The notes: generated from the sequence alone by a model not told the origin. A DNA stretch of 43,752 nucleotides from Piscinibacter defluvii (GCF_004011805.1 NZ_RCHJ01000033.1:1-43752), one strand, 5' to 3'. Shown: positions 7,953 to 16,680, counted from the stretch's first letter. Numbers and translations: made by a program.

Positions 7953-9386
7953 TCAGGCGCTCGATTGCAGTTGCTGGTTCAGCGCCCGGAACACTTCGCG
8001 GTCGTCGATCACGCGCCGCGCCTTGAAGTCGGTGCGCGCGATCGAGTTCGGCGCGACCAGTTCCACCTTGGCACGGACGCCGAGCACGGTCTGAACCCGG
8101 TGCGATGCTTCTGTGCGGAACGTCTCCAGTGCAGCAGCCCCCGCCGCGTGAACGCTCTCGCTGGGTTCGACGCGCAGCAAGAGCTCGTCCATCGCCGACT
8201 CGCGCGTGATGACGATCCGGTGCTCACCGCCGTAGCCCGACATCTGGTTCAGTGCTGCGTCGATCTCGCTCGGGTAAATGTTCTCGCCGCGGATGGTGAA
8301 CATGTCGTCGATGCGGCCAAAGATTCCTTGCGGCAGCCGGGGATAGGTGCGGCCGCAGGGATTCTCGTCGTTCGTCCACAGCGTGAGGTCGCCCGAGAGC
8401 AGCCGGATCATCGGCTGGCTGGTGCGCTCCAAGTGGGTGTACACCGGCGTGCCGCGCTGGCCGTAGGGCACGCGCCGCATATTGGCCGGGTCACAGACCT
8501 CGGTGTAGATGATGTCCTGCCAGCACAGCATGCCGTCGTTGCTCTGTTCGGTGCCGGCGACGTTCATGAAAGGGGACATCTCGGCCATCGAACCGCAGTC
8601 GTAGACCTTGGCGCCATAGGCTTCCTCGATTCGGTCCTTGACGCCAGGCACCGAAGCGCCCGGCTCACCGCTGAAGAACAGGCACTTCAGACCGAAGTCG
8701 CGCGGACTCAGCTTCTCCTCGCGCGCTACCTCAGCGAGATGGATCGCGTAGCTTGGCGTGCCGTAGAAGGCGGCCGGCTTCATGGTGTCGAGCCATTGCA
8801 CCAGGCGGGCACTCATGCCGGGCGCGCCGGCGCCGAAGGGAAAAGCCTTGGCGCGCAACCGCTCTGCGCCAGCCAGCGCACCCCAGCTACCCATATAGAG
8901 GCTGAAGACGGCTGCGACGCAGACCAGGTCGCCCGGGCGGATGCCCATGCCCCACATGATCCGCGCATGCGCGTTGGCGATGGCGCGCCAGTCGGCCCGA
9001 CCGATGCCGAAAGCGGTCGGGCGCCCGGTGGTGCCGCTCGTTCCGTGGACGTGGAAGATCTCGGAATCCGGCACGCACACGTAGTCGCCGAACGGCGGGT
9101 GCGCGGCCTGCGATTCACGCAGGTCTGTCTTCTTCACCACCGGTACGCGAGCCTCGAAGTCCTCCAATGACTTCAGCTGACGGGGGTGGAAGCCGGCCTC
9201 CTCCCATTTGCGGCGATAGAACGGTGCGTGCTCCCAGGCGTACTGACATACCTGCTGCAGGCGACCGAGGATGGCCTTGTCACGCTCCGGCGCCGGCATC
9301 GTCTCGCGTCGCGGAAACCAGTACCGGCTGTCGGCCGGCGGCAAGTAATTTTCATCGTACTCGACGGGAAACTTCCACTCTTCCAT
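7953..9386 (-). CDS. hcl: 2-hydroxyisobutyrate-CoA ligase (PaaK-like)
   Basis: This 477-aa AMP-forming ligase resembles phenylacetate-CoA ligase. It would activate 2-hydroxyisobutyrate with ATP and CoA, supplying the mutase substrate. The P-loop-like motif HGTSGTTGRPT, the YGTPSYA segment, GSMAEMSPF (adenine pocket), GRIDDMFTIRGENIYP (hinge) and a C-terminal ARTDFKARR lysine region are all visible. It starts 21 bp after hcmB and ends 16 bp before meaH. A ligase of this family at this position was characterised in Aquincola. Phenylacetate activation is much less likely because no phenylacetate genes are present. Confidence 0.92.
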   Translation of the reverse strand: MEEWKFPVEYDENYLPPADSRYWFPRRETMPAPERDKAILGRLQQVCQYAWEHAPFYRRKWEEAGFHPRQLKSLEDFEARVPVVKKTDLRESQAAHPPFGDYVCVPDSEIFHVHGTSGTTGRPTAFGIGRADWRAIANAHARIMWGMGIRPGDLVCVAAVFSLYMGSWGALAGAERLRAKAFPFGAGAPGMSARLVQWLDTMKPAAFYGTPSYAIHLAEVAREEKLSPRDFGLKCLFFSGEPGASVPGVKDRIEEAYGAKVYDCGSMAEMSPFMNVAGTEQSNDGMLCWQDIIYTEVCDPANMRRVPYGQRGTPVYTHLERTSQPMIRLLSGDLTLWTNDENPCGRTYPRLPQGIFGRIDDMFTIRGENIYPSEIDAALNQMSGYGGEHRIVITRESAMDELLLRVEPSESVHAAGAAALETFRTEASHRVQTVLGVRAKVELVAPNSIARTDFKARRVIDDREVFRALNQQLQSSA

Positions 9387-9407
9387 CGCATGCCTCCTGC
9401 GCTGACT

Positions 9408-9818
9408 TCAGCGGGCGCCGCGCGCGGCGACCAAGGCGCGGATCGAGTCGATGATGGCCTGCGGCGGCGTGTCCTGCAGGAGCACCTCGCGCACGCCCAG
9501 TTTGCGGATGGCCGCGGCGTCTTCGTCCGGCATCACGCCACCGGCGATCACGATCAAGTCGCCGGCGCCTCTCTCTTCCAGGAGCTTGAAGATCTTGGGG
9601 AAGACCGTGAGCTGCACGCCGGACAGGAGGCTCACACCCAGCACGTCCACGTCTTCCTGGATGGCGGTGTTGACCACTTCTTCGGGCGTGCGATGAAGGC
9701 CGGAGTAGATGACGTCCATGCCGGCGTCGCGCAGCGCGCGAGCGACCACCTTGACGCCTCTGTCATGGCCGTCGAGGCCGACTTTGGCGAGAAGAACGCG
9801 GATCGGGATTTGGTCCAT
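9408..9818 (-). CDS. hcmB: 2-hydroxyisobutyryl-CoA mutase, B12-binding subunit
   Basis: This 136-aa protein is the stand-alone cobalamin-binding subunit of the mutase. It carries the base-off/His-on motif GLDGHDRG, with the histidine that replaces the lower ligand of cobalamin, followed by VSLLSG and IAGGVMPDED of the flavodoxin-like fold. It pairs with HcmA, which lacks this domain. Unusually, hcmB is first in the operon and hcmA fourth, separated by the ligase and chaperone genes. This gene is directly next to the promoter region shared with the divergent GntR regulator. Confidence 0.95.
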   Translation of the reverse strand: MDQIPIRVLLAKVGLDGHDRGVKVVARALRDAGMDVIYSGLHRTPEEVVNTAIQEDVDVLGVSLLSGVQLTVFPKIFKLLEERGAGDLIVIAGGVMPDEDAAAIRKLGVREVLLQDTPPQAIIDSIRALVAARGAR

Positions 9819-9875
9819 GGCGAGCTATTGATTCCGGTGAAGAAGGTTGCAAGTCGCTGAGAATGCATCTATCGT

Positions 9876-9903
9876 ATGCGACATGCGACATGCGACATGC
9901 GGT
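9876..9903. promoter_or_regulatory. Heptamer repeat block in the hcm / GntR divergent promoter
   Basis: Three perfect tandem copies of ATGCGAC (9876-9882, 9883-9889, 9890-9896) are followed by a fourth, ATGCGGT, at 9897. They lie in the 119-bp gap between hcmB and the divergent GntR gene. A repeat phased at 7 bp between a catabolic operon and its likely regulator is a candidate operator, but FadR-type regulators usually bind palindromes, so this could also be slippage. No clear -35/-10 pair was assigned. Confidence 0.4.
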
Positions 9904-9937
9904 ATTTACCCTAGGCCGCAGCGATAATGCAGACACC

Positions 9938-10609
9938 ATGAGCATCGAATCCCTTCAGCGAACCAAGCCGCTCGTCGAACAGGTCTACGAGAAGATCCTG
10001 GACGCGATCTGCGAGGGGGTTCTGGCGCCAGGAGACCCGGTGCGGCAGGATGAACTCGCGGAGAAGCTGCAGGTGTCTCGCCAGCCGGTGTTGACTGCGC
10101 TGAGTCAGCTCAAAGTGCAAGGCTTCTTGGTAGACCGCGGAAGGCGTGGGCTTCAAGTGGCGCCCGTCGACCGCGCCCGCTTTGACGCGATCTTCGAACT
10201 GCGCTCGGCCCTGGAGCCGCTGGCGGCCTCGCTGGCTGCAGTACGCGCGACGAAGGGGCAGGTCGCTGCGGGCGAGGCTATCGTTCAGCTCGGCCGGAAG
10301 GTTGCAGCCGCAGGCGACGCGCACGCCGCACTACTGGCGGACGTGGACTTTCACGAGTGGATCTACCAGGCCAGCGGGAATCCGCTCGTGGTTCAGTCAA
10401 TGCAGGCCCACTGGCAGCACCTGCGGCGGTCCATGGGTGAAGTGTTGCAGCACCCTGAGTTGGCACGCGATGTGTGGAATGAACATGCCGCGGTGCTGGA
10501 AGCCATCGCTCGAGGTGACGCCGATGGCGCGGCGCGTGCCATCATTGCCCATGTCACCGCGGCACACGACCGCGTCGGGTGCATGGAGCGGCAAGTCGCG
10601 CATAGTTGA
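9938..10609 (+). CDS. GntR-family transcriptional regulator (FCD type)
   Basis: This 223-aa protein has an N-terminal winged helix (residues about 10-70, with the typical LVEQVYEKILDAI and LAEKLQVSRQPV) and an all-helical FCD ligand-binding domain. The FCD domain shows the metal-site pattern, with Asp/His in DVDFHEWIY and His residues in QAHWQHL and NEHAAVLEAI. The start at MSIESL was chosen because the extra codons upstream include the heptamer repeat and have no family resemblance. Divergent placement from hcmB suggests it controls the hcm operon in response to 2-hydroxyisobutyrate or a CoA ester; both the ligand and the sign of control are unknown. Confidence 0.9.
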   Translation: MSIESLQRTKPLVEQVYEKILDAICEGVLAPGDPVRQDELAEKLQVSRQPVLTALSQLKVQGFLVDRGRRGLQVAPVDRARFDAIFELRSALEPLAASLAAVRATKGQVAAGEAIVQLGRKVAAAGDAHAALLADVDFHEWIYQASGNPLVVQSMQAHWQHLRRSMGEVLQHPELARDVWNEHAAVLEAIARGDADGAARAIIAHVTAAHDRVGCMERQVAHS

Positions 10610-10717
10610 ACGCGGTGCGGCCGACGGGCTGGCTTCGGGCTGGTGTCGCCATCTTTGTGGCCATCTCGCGGCCCTGCGAAGTCGCCAGCAACGCAACGCC
10701 GCGTTCGCCGCGCGTGG

Positions 10718-13048
10718 TCAGCCGGCCCGCTCGCCTGCTACGCCGGTCGACCGGGTCGCGAAGTCGTGCATCAGCAGCGCTAGATCGACCGACATCCGTT
10801 CGCGGTGGCGGCGAAGGTCGACGCCCGTCAACTCCTCGAACTGGGCGAGACGGTAGCGGACGGTCTTCTCGTGGACGAAAAGCTGCAGCGCCGTCAGCTT
10901 CAGTGAACAATCGTTGTCCAGATAGGACCGGATCGTCTTCGCCAGGACGCCATGGTGCGCGGAGTCGTACTTGAGCATCGGGCCCAGCATGCGGTCGACG
11001 TACTTGCGAAGGTCGTGCCCCTCGGCAATACCGCCACCATTCAATAACAACGTCAGCACGCCCAGATGCTCGTGAATTACCACCGGGCTCTGCGCCGTGC
11101 CCAGCTTCCCAACGGCCAGCGCGGCACACTTGGCCTCCTGGTTGGCGTTCGACAGCTGCGACGGCGAATCGAATGGAGCGCTGACGCCCCAGAACGTTCT
11201 GACCTTGTCCCTCGCCAGGATCTCCTCGTTCAGCGACTTGAGCTGCCGCGTCACCTGCGCGGCGTCCAGCGCTGGGATGATCGCCACGATCAGATCGCCA
11301 CGGGAGGACGCCAACTTCAGTCCCGCAGCGCTCAGCGCTCGCTCGATCGCATCTCGCACGTCGCGCTGCTTGCGCTGCACCGTGTCCATGTTCCAACCCT
11401 CGCCGCGCGCCGTCTCTGCCAAGCCCTCGATGGTGCAATGGACGACGCGGTGCGGACCCCGCAGGTCGATGTGGAACTCCGCCAAGCGCTCGAGCGCGGA
11501 TTGCCTGACCGGCGGCGTGCCCTCCAGCAAGTCCCACATCAACGCGCCGAGCGCGGATGCCCGGGCGACACTTGCAGCACGCTGCTCAAGGCAATACAGC
11601 GCGCTAGCGACCGCTCCTTGACGGCTTGCGGCTTCTTGCATCTCGGCCGGCTCGCTGTTCGAGTGCATGCATACCCAGCCGACCCGGTCTCCGCCGGCAA
11701 CGATCGGACGCAGCGAGAGCCAGCCGTCGCGCTCCCGGGACGTCACGCTCGTGTTGTTCGCGTACCCGGGGAACTGCCGCACGGCCTTCTCCACCCGCTC
11801 GAGCCAGTCGCCGGGCGAGACCGGCACGGGATAGGCAGCCATCACCCCGAGATCGGTCCCCAGGATCGCGACCTCCGCGGCGGCATGGCGGGCGACGATC
11901 CGCGCAATCGCGGTGACGCCGCCGCCGTCCAGCAGGGCGCCGATGACGGCGTCCTGGAGTTGTGCCGACACACGCACGACCTCGTGCTGCTGGCGCAGAC
12001 TCTCGTTGGTCTGTGTGAGCTGCTGCACTGCGGCCTTCTGGCTTTCGTACAGCCGGGCATTCTGGACCGCGATCGCCGTCAGATTGGCGAGCGCGGCGAC
12101 GCGCTTCTCGTCCTGATCAGTGAACGGCAGGTCGCGTCGGCGCCAAACCTCGAGAACACCGATCACGCCCTCTCGCGCAAGCAGCGGTGCGCCTACCGCG
12201 CAGCGGATTTGCTCGTCGCGAGCGAGCCAGAAGTAGTCGCGGCTGACCTGATCGCTGGCGAGGTAGTCGTCGACCTTGCACGGACGCCCGGTCTCCAAAA
12301 CGCGCCCTGCAAGCCCTTGTCCGCGCTTCATCCTGAGCCGATCGATGTCCAGTGTGTCGTTGCCGACACAACTGCGCATCACGAGCTCGTCGTCGTCTCG
12401 AAGAAACACCCCGCCGATGTCCGCGCCAAGGAGCCGGACTGTCTCTCGCGCGATCGAGAACAACACCTCGTCCAGTTCGGATGCGGACAGAATGCGCCTG
12501 GCGACCTGCTGCAGGCTATCGATCTCGTCCATCGCGTCCCTCGTGACGCGATACTGGTTCGCTGCGGTGAGCGCGAGTTCGAAGCCGATCGCAAGACAGC
12601 GCAGCACCTGGGCGCGGTCTGCGTCGACGAGCTGGCAATCCGCCAGGACGCCCATCCCCGGCTTCACCGGCACGAAGGTGCCGATACCCGGCAGCACGGA
12701 GATGTCGCCCGACGTTGCGACCGACGTCGGAAGAACAGCAATGAGTTCGCCCGGCCCGAACGCATTCTCACTGGCGCAGCGCCAACCTGCGCCCACGCGT
12801 TCGATCACGGCCACGCCGCATCCGCCAAGCACGGCGGCGAAGCACGCTGCCGCAACCTCCTTTACTCGTTGATCGCCACCGAGCGCGGCGTCGGCCACCG
12901 CCCGCAGGGCGCCGCCGATCTGCAGTGCCGGCGCGGGGCTGGGAGCAGGGTGCGGCCAGGGGGCCGGCAAAGCGTAGCCAACCGTAGCCGAAGGCGGCAC
13001 GACGGCCAAGTGTCTGCTGCGCTTTGCCCTGTGCATCGACTCTTTCAT
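10718..13048 (-). CDS. GAF-domain PucR/CdaR-type transcriptional regulator
   Basis: This 776-aa protein has a poorly defined N-terminus, a GAF sensory domain (about residues 175-340, with DIGGVFLRDDD and CAVGAPLL), a coiled-coil stretch of heptads after it (about 340-375), and a C-terminal PucR-type helix-turn-helix (LTALQLFVHEKTVRYRLAQ, about 715-735). Such proteins activate catabolic operons after sensing a small molecule. It is convergent with the GntR gene and follows the locus A minus-strand genes after a broken shell gene, so it probably regulates locus A and perhaps locus B. An internal Met at residue 5 is an alternative start. Confidence 0.85.
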   Translation of the reverse strand: MKESMHRAKRSRHLAVVPPSATVGYALPAPWPHPAPSPAPALQIGGALRAVADAALGGDQRVKEVAAACFAAVLGGCGVAVIERVGAGWRCASENAFGPGELIAVLPTSVATSGDISVLPGIGTFVPVKPGMGVLADCQLVDADRAQVLRCLAIGFELALTAANQYRVTRDAMDEIDSLQQVARRILSASELDEVLFSIARETVRLLGADIGGVFLRDDDELVMRSCVGNDTLDIDRLRMKRGQGLAGRVLETGRPCKVDDYLASDQVSRDYFWLARDEQIRCAVGAPLLAREGVIGVLEVWRRRDLPFTDQDEKRVAALANLTAIAVQNARLYESQKAAVQQLTQTNESLRQQHEVVRVSAQLQDAVIGALLDGGGVTAIARIVARHAAAEVAILGTDLGVMAAYPVPVSPGDWLERVEKAVRQFPGYANNTSVTSRERDGWLSLRPIVAGGDRVGWVCMHSNSEPAEMQEAASRQGAVASALYCLEQRAASVARASALGALMWDLLEGTPPVRQSALERLAEFHIDLRGPHRVVHCTIEGLAETARGEGWNMDTVQRKQRDVRDAIERALSAAGLKLASSRGDLIVAIIPALDAAQVTRQLKSLNEEILARDKVRTFWGVSAPFDSPSQLSNANQEAKCAALAVGKLGTAQSPVVIHEHLGVLTLLLNGGGIAEGHDLRKYVDRMLGPMLKYDSAHHGVLAKTIRSYLDNDCSLKLTALQLFVHEKTVRYRLAQFEELTGVDLRRHRERMSVDLALLMHDFATRSTGVAGERAG

Positions 13049-13051
13049 CCT

Positions 13052-13123
13052 TCAGCGCACGGAGGGCCGCACGACGATGTCTTCGACCTCTTCGTGCGGG
13101 CGGGGACTCGCATGCGCGGCGCG
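13052..13123 (-). pseudogene. BMC-H shell gene remnant (C-terminal end)
   Basis: The frame ends RAAHASPRPHEEVEDI...RPSVR, which matches the C-terminus of the intact BMC-H at 33785-34093 ([16 protein letters not shown]...RPPVR). The N-terminal part of the shell domain is not recognisable upstream, so only about 23 codons survive. It shows that locus A once carried a BMC-H gene, downstream of the 190-aa gene and just before the PucR-type regulator. Confidence 0.75.
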
Positions 13124-13290
13124 CAGCCCTCCCCCCAAACCGCGCGGCCCCACGTCAACAAGCGGTCTCCTTGCGAAGCACAGTGTACGACCATGCAGCG
13201 CCCCCGCCTCGCCCGCTGGACGGAAGCCCAGCGGCGGCCCTGCGGCATCGGCGCGGCGGCGCCATTGCGCAGCATCGGCGGCGCGCACGT

Positions 13291-13863
13291 TCACGTCGTA
13301 TCGCGCTTGCGCCCGAGAACCGTGAGGATATCCTCGTGGAATTCGAACCAGACGTTGTGCACCGAGTCCACGGTAGGGTTGCAGACGAAGTCGCGTTCGC
13401 CCAAATCGACTTTTTCCATGCTGATTTCCAGACGGCTGACGTAGCCCGCATAGCGGGGGAGCGCTGGCATCAGCAGCGCGATGTCTTTGGCCAGCCGTTC
13501 AGCCGCTTGCAGCAGTCGGCGCTCGGCGTTCGAGTCCCCGTCGCTCTCCTGCCATTGCGTTACCGCGGCGATGAAGCGAGTGTTCAGCGCCTCGAAGCCG
13601 TGGTACCAGGCGGTCATCGCCGGATCCTTGCGCTGTTCAACGTAGGCCTCGGCGTAGTGCTTCAACACCTCGGCGGCGCCGTCGTCGAGCACCATCACGC
13701 CGTCGGCGCCCATGTCCATCACCCAACCCCGCGTCGTCGCGTCCTCGAGACAGCGCGCGACGTCGTCCGCCCCTATGCCCGTCATTTCGACGATCTGCGG
13801 TGCAGCGACCATCTTCTTCAAATAGACCGCATTGAGGACGAGGAATTCAGTTTCGGTAAGCAT
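13291..13863 (-). CDS. Protein with winged-helix-like N-terminus, function unknown
   Basis: This 190-aa protein begins with a segment that looks like a small winged helix (TETEFLVLNAVYLKK, IVEMTGIGADDVARCLEDATTRGWV, then a short hairpin MDMGADGVMVLDD). A helical second half follows, rich in Ala, Glu and aromatic residues (HYAEAYVEQ, WYHGFEALNTRF). It has no signal peptide or membrane segment. It follows the swivel-domain gene at 100 bp without a clear Shine-Dalgarno sequence. It could be a regulator, or a structural partner of the phosphotransferase proteins upstream. I do not recognise the family. Confidence 0.65.
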   Translation of the reverse strand: MLTETEFLVLNAVYLKKMVAAPQIVEMTGIGADDVARCLEDATTRGWVMDMGADGVMVLDDGAAEVLKHYAEAYVEQRKDPAMTAWYHGFEALNTRFIAAVTQWQESDGDSNAERRLLQAAERLAKDIALLMPALPRYAGYVSRLEISMEKVDLGERDFVCNPTVDSVHNVWFEFHEDILTVLGRKRDTT

Positions 13864-13963
13864 GTTTGTCGCATGGCGGCATCGCGCCGCTCTTGTCGCT
13901 CCTTCGAGCGTTGGGGCTCCGGCGGCGGTCCGGCCAGGACCGGACGCCGGCCGGATTCGGCAA

Positions 13964-14413
13964 TTACCCGAGCGTCGACCCGGGCGACTGATCCGCAGGC
14001 GCTTGCTGCGCCCCCGCTTTCACTTCCATCTTCGCATAGACGCGGCCCAGCTTGCCGTCGCACTCCATCAGCAGCGGCGTGCCGTCGGGAATGGACTCCG
14101 CCCCCTCGAGGGTCAGCGTCATGATGATCGGCACGCGGAAGTTGCGCCCCACGATGCCGAGGTGAGATTCCGGCGTTCCGGCGTAGGTGATGATGCCGGC
14201 AGGCTTCTTGTACAGCAGCGGCGCGACGAAGGTCGTCGTGCCGCCGGGCGTGACCACCATCGTCTCTTTGATCTTCTGCGGGTCCTTCATCAACGCGATC
14301 ATCTGTTTCGGATCTGTCACGTTCAGCGCCACGCCCTTGTGGCGGCCGACCGGAACTACGTTGTAGCCCTGTCCGATGTAGCGGTAACCGTCGATCTCGG
14401 TCTCGTTAGCCAT
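13964..14413 (-). CDS. Stand-alone PEP-utiliser mobile (phosphohistidine swivel) domain
   Basis: This 149-aa protein consists essentially of one domain. It matches the swivelling phosphohistidine domain of PEP synthase, PPDK and enzyme I: PAGIITYAG...ESHLGIVGRNFRVPI corresponds to the usual GG-T-SHAAIVARE-IP segment, with His84 at the phosphorylated position, and ends with a DG-LGRVY segment. In PPDK this domain carries phosphate between the ATP site and the acceptor site; a separate polypeptide is known from phenylphosphate synthase. It has a strong RBS (GGAGACA). Neighbours at 14435 and 14933 are likely partners. A damaged copy exists at 37096-37302. Confidence 0.8.
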   Translation of the reverse strand: MANETEIDGYRYIGQGYNVVPVGRHKGVALNVTDPKQMIALMKDPQKIKETMVVTPGGTTTFVAPLLYKKPAGIITYAGTPESHLGIVGRNFRVPIIMTLTLEGAESIPDGTPLLMECDGKLGRVYAKMEVKAGAQQAPADQSPGSTLG

Positions 14414-14434
14414 GTGAGTGTCTCCTGTGGTGAG

Positions 14435-14896
14435 TCAGATCTTCATCTTGTCCAGGCCGCTTTCCTCGGGCGAGAGGAAGAGCCACGGAATCGCGGGTTC
14501 CTGAGGCGGGTAGAGGAAGACAACTTCCTTCAGGCGCAGCGGGAAGTCGGTCTTGCGCAGAGTCGTCCATTCCCAGTCTTCGTCCCACTTGATCTTCGCC
14601 GGCTCCTTGCGCAACTCGTCGATGTCGAGCGCGGCCAGTTCCTCGGCCGTGTACCAGGGCGGGAACTTGCCCTTGTACGCATCCACGTAAGCCAGGAACT
14701 CGTCGCCCTTGGACTCGATGCAGACGATCACGCATTGGGCGTAGAAGCCTGCGTTGCAGCGGATGAAGTACTTCGACTCGTTGTTCAGCCAAGTCTCGAA
14801 CTCGTCGGCCGTCTGGAAGTTCTTGCTCAGGGCCCACTCCTCGTGCGACCAAGCAAACCGCTTCTCGGCGTCCTTCTTCACCTTGATGTCAGCCAT
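14435..14896 (-). CDS. Conserved-looking 153-aa protein, partner of the swivel domain
   Basis: I do not recognise this 153-aa protein. It is acidic and aromatic-rich, with many Trp and Tyr residues (PPWYTAEEL, WDEDWEWTT), a Cys-containing centre (IRCNAGFYAQCVIVC) and a PPQEPAIPWLFLS segment. No signal peptide or membrane helix is present. A clear AAAGGAG lies before the ATG. It sits 21 bp before the swivel-domain gene and 36 bp after the 415-aa gene. The three are therefore one transcription unit and probably one complex. It could be a small subunit of a multi-component phosphotransferase. Confidence 0.65.
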   Translation of the reverse strand: MADIKVKKDAEKRFAWSHEEWALSKNFQTADEFETWLNNESKYFIRCNAGFYAQCVIVCIESKGDEFLAYVDAYKGKFPPWYTAEELAALDIDELRKEPAKIKWDEDWEWTTLRKTDFPLRLKEVVFLYPPQEPAIPWLFLSPEESGLDKMKI

Positions 14897-14932
14897 GTTC
14901 AGCTCCTTTCGATTTGATGAAGCGGCGCTTTC

Positions 14933-16180
14933 TCAGTTGCTGATCTCGTATCTGCCGAACTTTGTTCCCCGGCAGCGGAACCCCGGAAGCTGCGGCGGAG
15001 GCGCTCCCAGGCCGGCCGTGGCCTTGCGCTGGACTTCGCCGGCCTTGCCGTAGCCCTTGATCAGGTACTCCATGCTGCGCAGATCCATGTCCCAGAACCC
15101 CATCGAGGCGGCCTCGGCTTCGAGGTCGTGCGCCCGCACGTAGGGCAGCGAGGCAGCGACATAGGTCCAGTTGCCTTCGAGGATCTTGTCGAAATGCGGC
15201 TTCATCGCGAGATACGAGTACATCCGCTCGACCGCAGCCTCGATCTTCGCGATGTGCGTCTCCAGTTCGTTCAGCGGGATCCTCGTGGTCGTGCCATTCG
15301 GGAAGTCGGCGTCGCGCATATAGACTGCCGCCTCGATCAGTGCCTCTTCCTCGTAGTCGGCCGGATCGCAGAACAGGGTGCCGGTGTTGTAGATCGAGAA
15401 CATCTTCAGCTTGCCGCTCTGGCGGTCGCGCATGATCTTCTTCTTGTCGTAGGTCAGGACCAACGAGTACGAGAACGGCAGGTCGCCGACGACGTAGGTC
15501 CACGGGAACGACTTCTCGTTGACGAAGCAGTCCCGGACCAGCATCAAGCGGTCGCCGAGGTCGTACGGGCCGGTGTCGCCCAGCCCGAGCCGGTTGTCGT
15601 AGTGGTCGAGGAAGCCCATCAGCTGGGCCAGCGAGTTGAAGCGGCCCACGGTGGCGCGCAGTTCCGGGTCGCGCAGCGGCTCCACCTTCGTGCCCAGATC
15701 TTCGACCACGTCCTGGTCGAGTACCTGCAGCGCATAGCCCACGTCCATGACCGCAGGCTTCTTCTGCCGCATGTAGCCCTCGAAGACGGTGCGCCAGAAA
15801 CTGTAGATGATGCGCAGGTTGTCGATGTAGTCGTTCGGCCCGATCAGACCGCCGTCGATCAGGAACAGCCGGCCGAACAGCGCGATCCCGCAGCCCCACT
15901 GGATGTTGCACGGCGTGATCGTCTTGATCCCGAACTCCCGATGGCCGGAGCTGCAGGTTGCGCGGATGCCCTCCATGCCGACCTTCTCGCCCAGCCACAT
16001 GTACAGCCATGGGTGCTGCAAGAACGTGGTCTGGAACGACAGCATTTCGTATTCCGCGCGCGGAATCAGCGGGTTCACGCCCTCTGTGCCCCGGCGGGCC
16101 AACAGGTCGGCCACGTACCAGGAGTTGTGCTTGGCCCACTTGACGGTTTCTTCGAGGGGCATCAGTTCTAGGCACTTCAT
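14933..16180 (-). CDS. Unfamiliar 415-aa protein of the locus A operon
   Basis: The start at MKCLEL is preceded by AAGGAGACA. The 21 codons upstream are in frame, but the RBS decides the start. The protein is soluble-looking and aromatic-rich, with recognisable but unassigned blocks: FLQHPWLYMWLGEK, TCSSGHREFG, PCNIQWGCG, GLIGPNDYID, and a repetitive charged C-terminal half. Three Cys/His-containing blocks close together (TCSSGH, PCNIQWGC) could form a metal or catalytic site. There is no ATP-grasp, Rossmann or TPP motif. As the largest member beside the phosphohistidine domain, it may hold the acceptor-binding site. No damaged copy was found in locus B. I could not assign it to acetone carboxylase or to any known family. 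Confidence 0.7.
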   Translation of the reverse strand: MKCLELMPLEETVKWAKHNSWYVADLLARRGTEGVNPLIPRAEYEMLSFQTTFLQHPWLYMWLGEKVGMEGIRATCSSGHREFGIKTITPCNIQWGCGIALFGRLFLIDGGLIGPNDYIDNLRIIYSFWRTVFEGYMRQKKPAVMDVGYALQVLDQDVVEDLGTKVEPLRDPELRATVGRFNSLAQLMGFLDHYDNRLGLGDTGPYDLGDRLMLVRDCFVNEKSFPWTYVVGDLPFSYSLVLTYDKKKIMRDRQSGKLKMFSIYNTGTLFCDPADYEEEALIEAAVYMRDADFPNGTTTRIPLNELETHIAKIEAAVERMYSYLAMKPHFDKILEGNWTYVAASLPYVRAHDLEAEAASMGFWDMDLRSMEYLIKGYGKAGEVQRKATAGLGAPPPQLPGFRCRGTKFGRYEISN

Positions 16181-16439
16181 CTTCGTGTCTCCTTGAGGAA
16201 GGAACTTCGGTTTTTTGCTGGCCACGTTAGGCGGCGTAGCCACGCGACCACGGGCTTAACTTCAGGGCCGGCGCTACGGCGAGTGGTCGCGCGGGCGGCG
16301 CGTGGCGACGCGCTCGGCGCCGGACCGCCCACCACGCTGCTGCGCCTTCACGCCGGCCTCCGGGTCACGCGGCGCGGCGCCCAAATCACCTGTGCGTCCG
16401 CGGCCGTGCGCCGCGGATGTCCCCGCCCGGCGCGTCCTC

Positions 16440-16674
16440 GCGGTAGGCCGTGCTGCAGTCGCCCGAAAACGCGTTTGAAAAGCAGGGCGCGATGCCGACG
16501 AACAGCGCCGCGTCAGCGACTCGAGGAAACTCTCCTCGAAGATGGCAGAGGATGCAAGGCGAGTGTGGGCGCCCGGACCGTGCTTGCTGTTCGTCTGCGC
16601 GAACAGCTTCCACGATGCGGCGCGCGTGTTCACCAGGGTGTCATCTGTGTCGAAGAAGATGGCGGGCGGCACGC
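16440..16674 (-). pseudogene. HAD phosphatase remnant
   Basis: The frame starting near 16674 reads PPAIFFDTDDTLVNTRAASWKLF and continues to an ESFLESL segment. It aligns with the first 60 or so residues of the intact HAD protein at 37326-38300 (RAILFDLDGTLVDTRAASWQLF...NFFESLAKLC). The catalytic motif has degraded from DLDGT to DTDDT and the rest of the domain is missing. It lies directly after the CrtC/AttH-like gene, the same order as in locus B. The downstream boundary is approximate. Confidence 0.8.
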
Positions 16675-16680
16675 GAAGCC

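Noticed and set aside
9876-9903. CRISPR-type repeat
   Set aside because: The unit is 7 bp with no spacers and no cas genes; it is a simple tandem repeat.
11066-13444. Plus-strand open frame of 792 codons opposite the PucR-type regulator
   Set aside because: It is antisense to a protein with GAF and helix-turn-helix motifs and has no domains of its own.
13964-16180. Acetone carboxylase (three subunits) as an identity for the locus A operon
   Set aside because: Subunit sizes do not fit, the hydantoinase-like large subunits are missing, and the 149-aa protein is a PEP-utiliser swivel domain.
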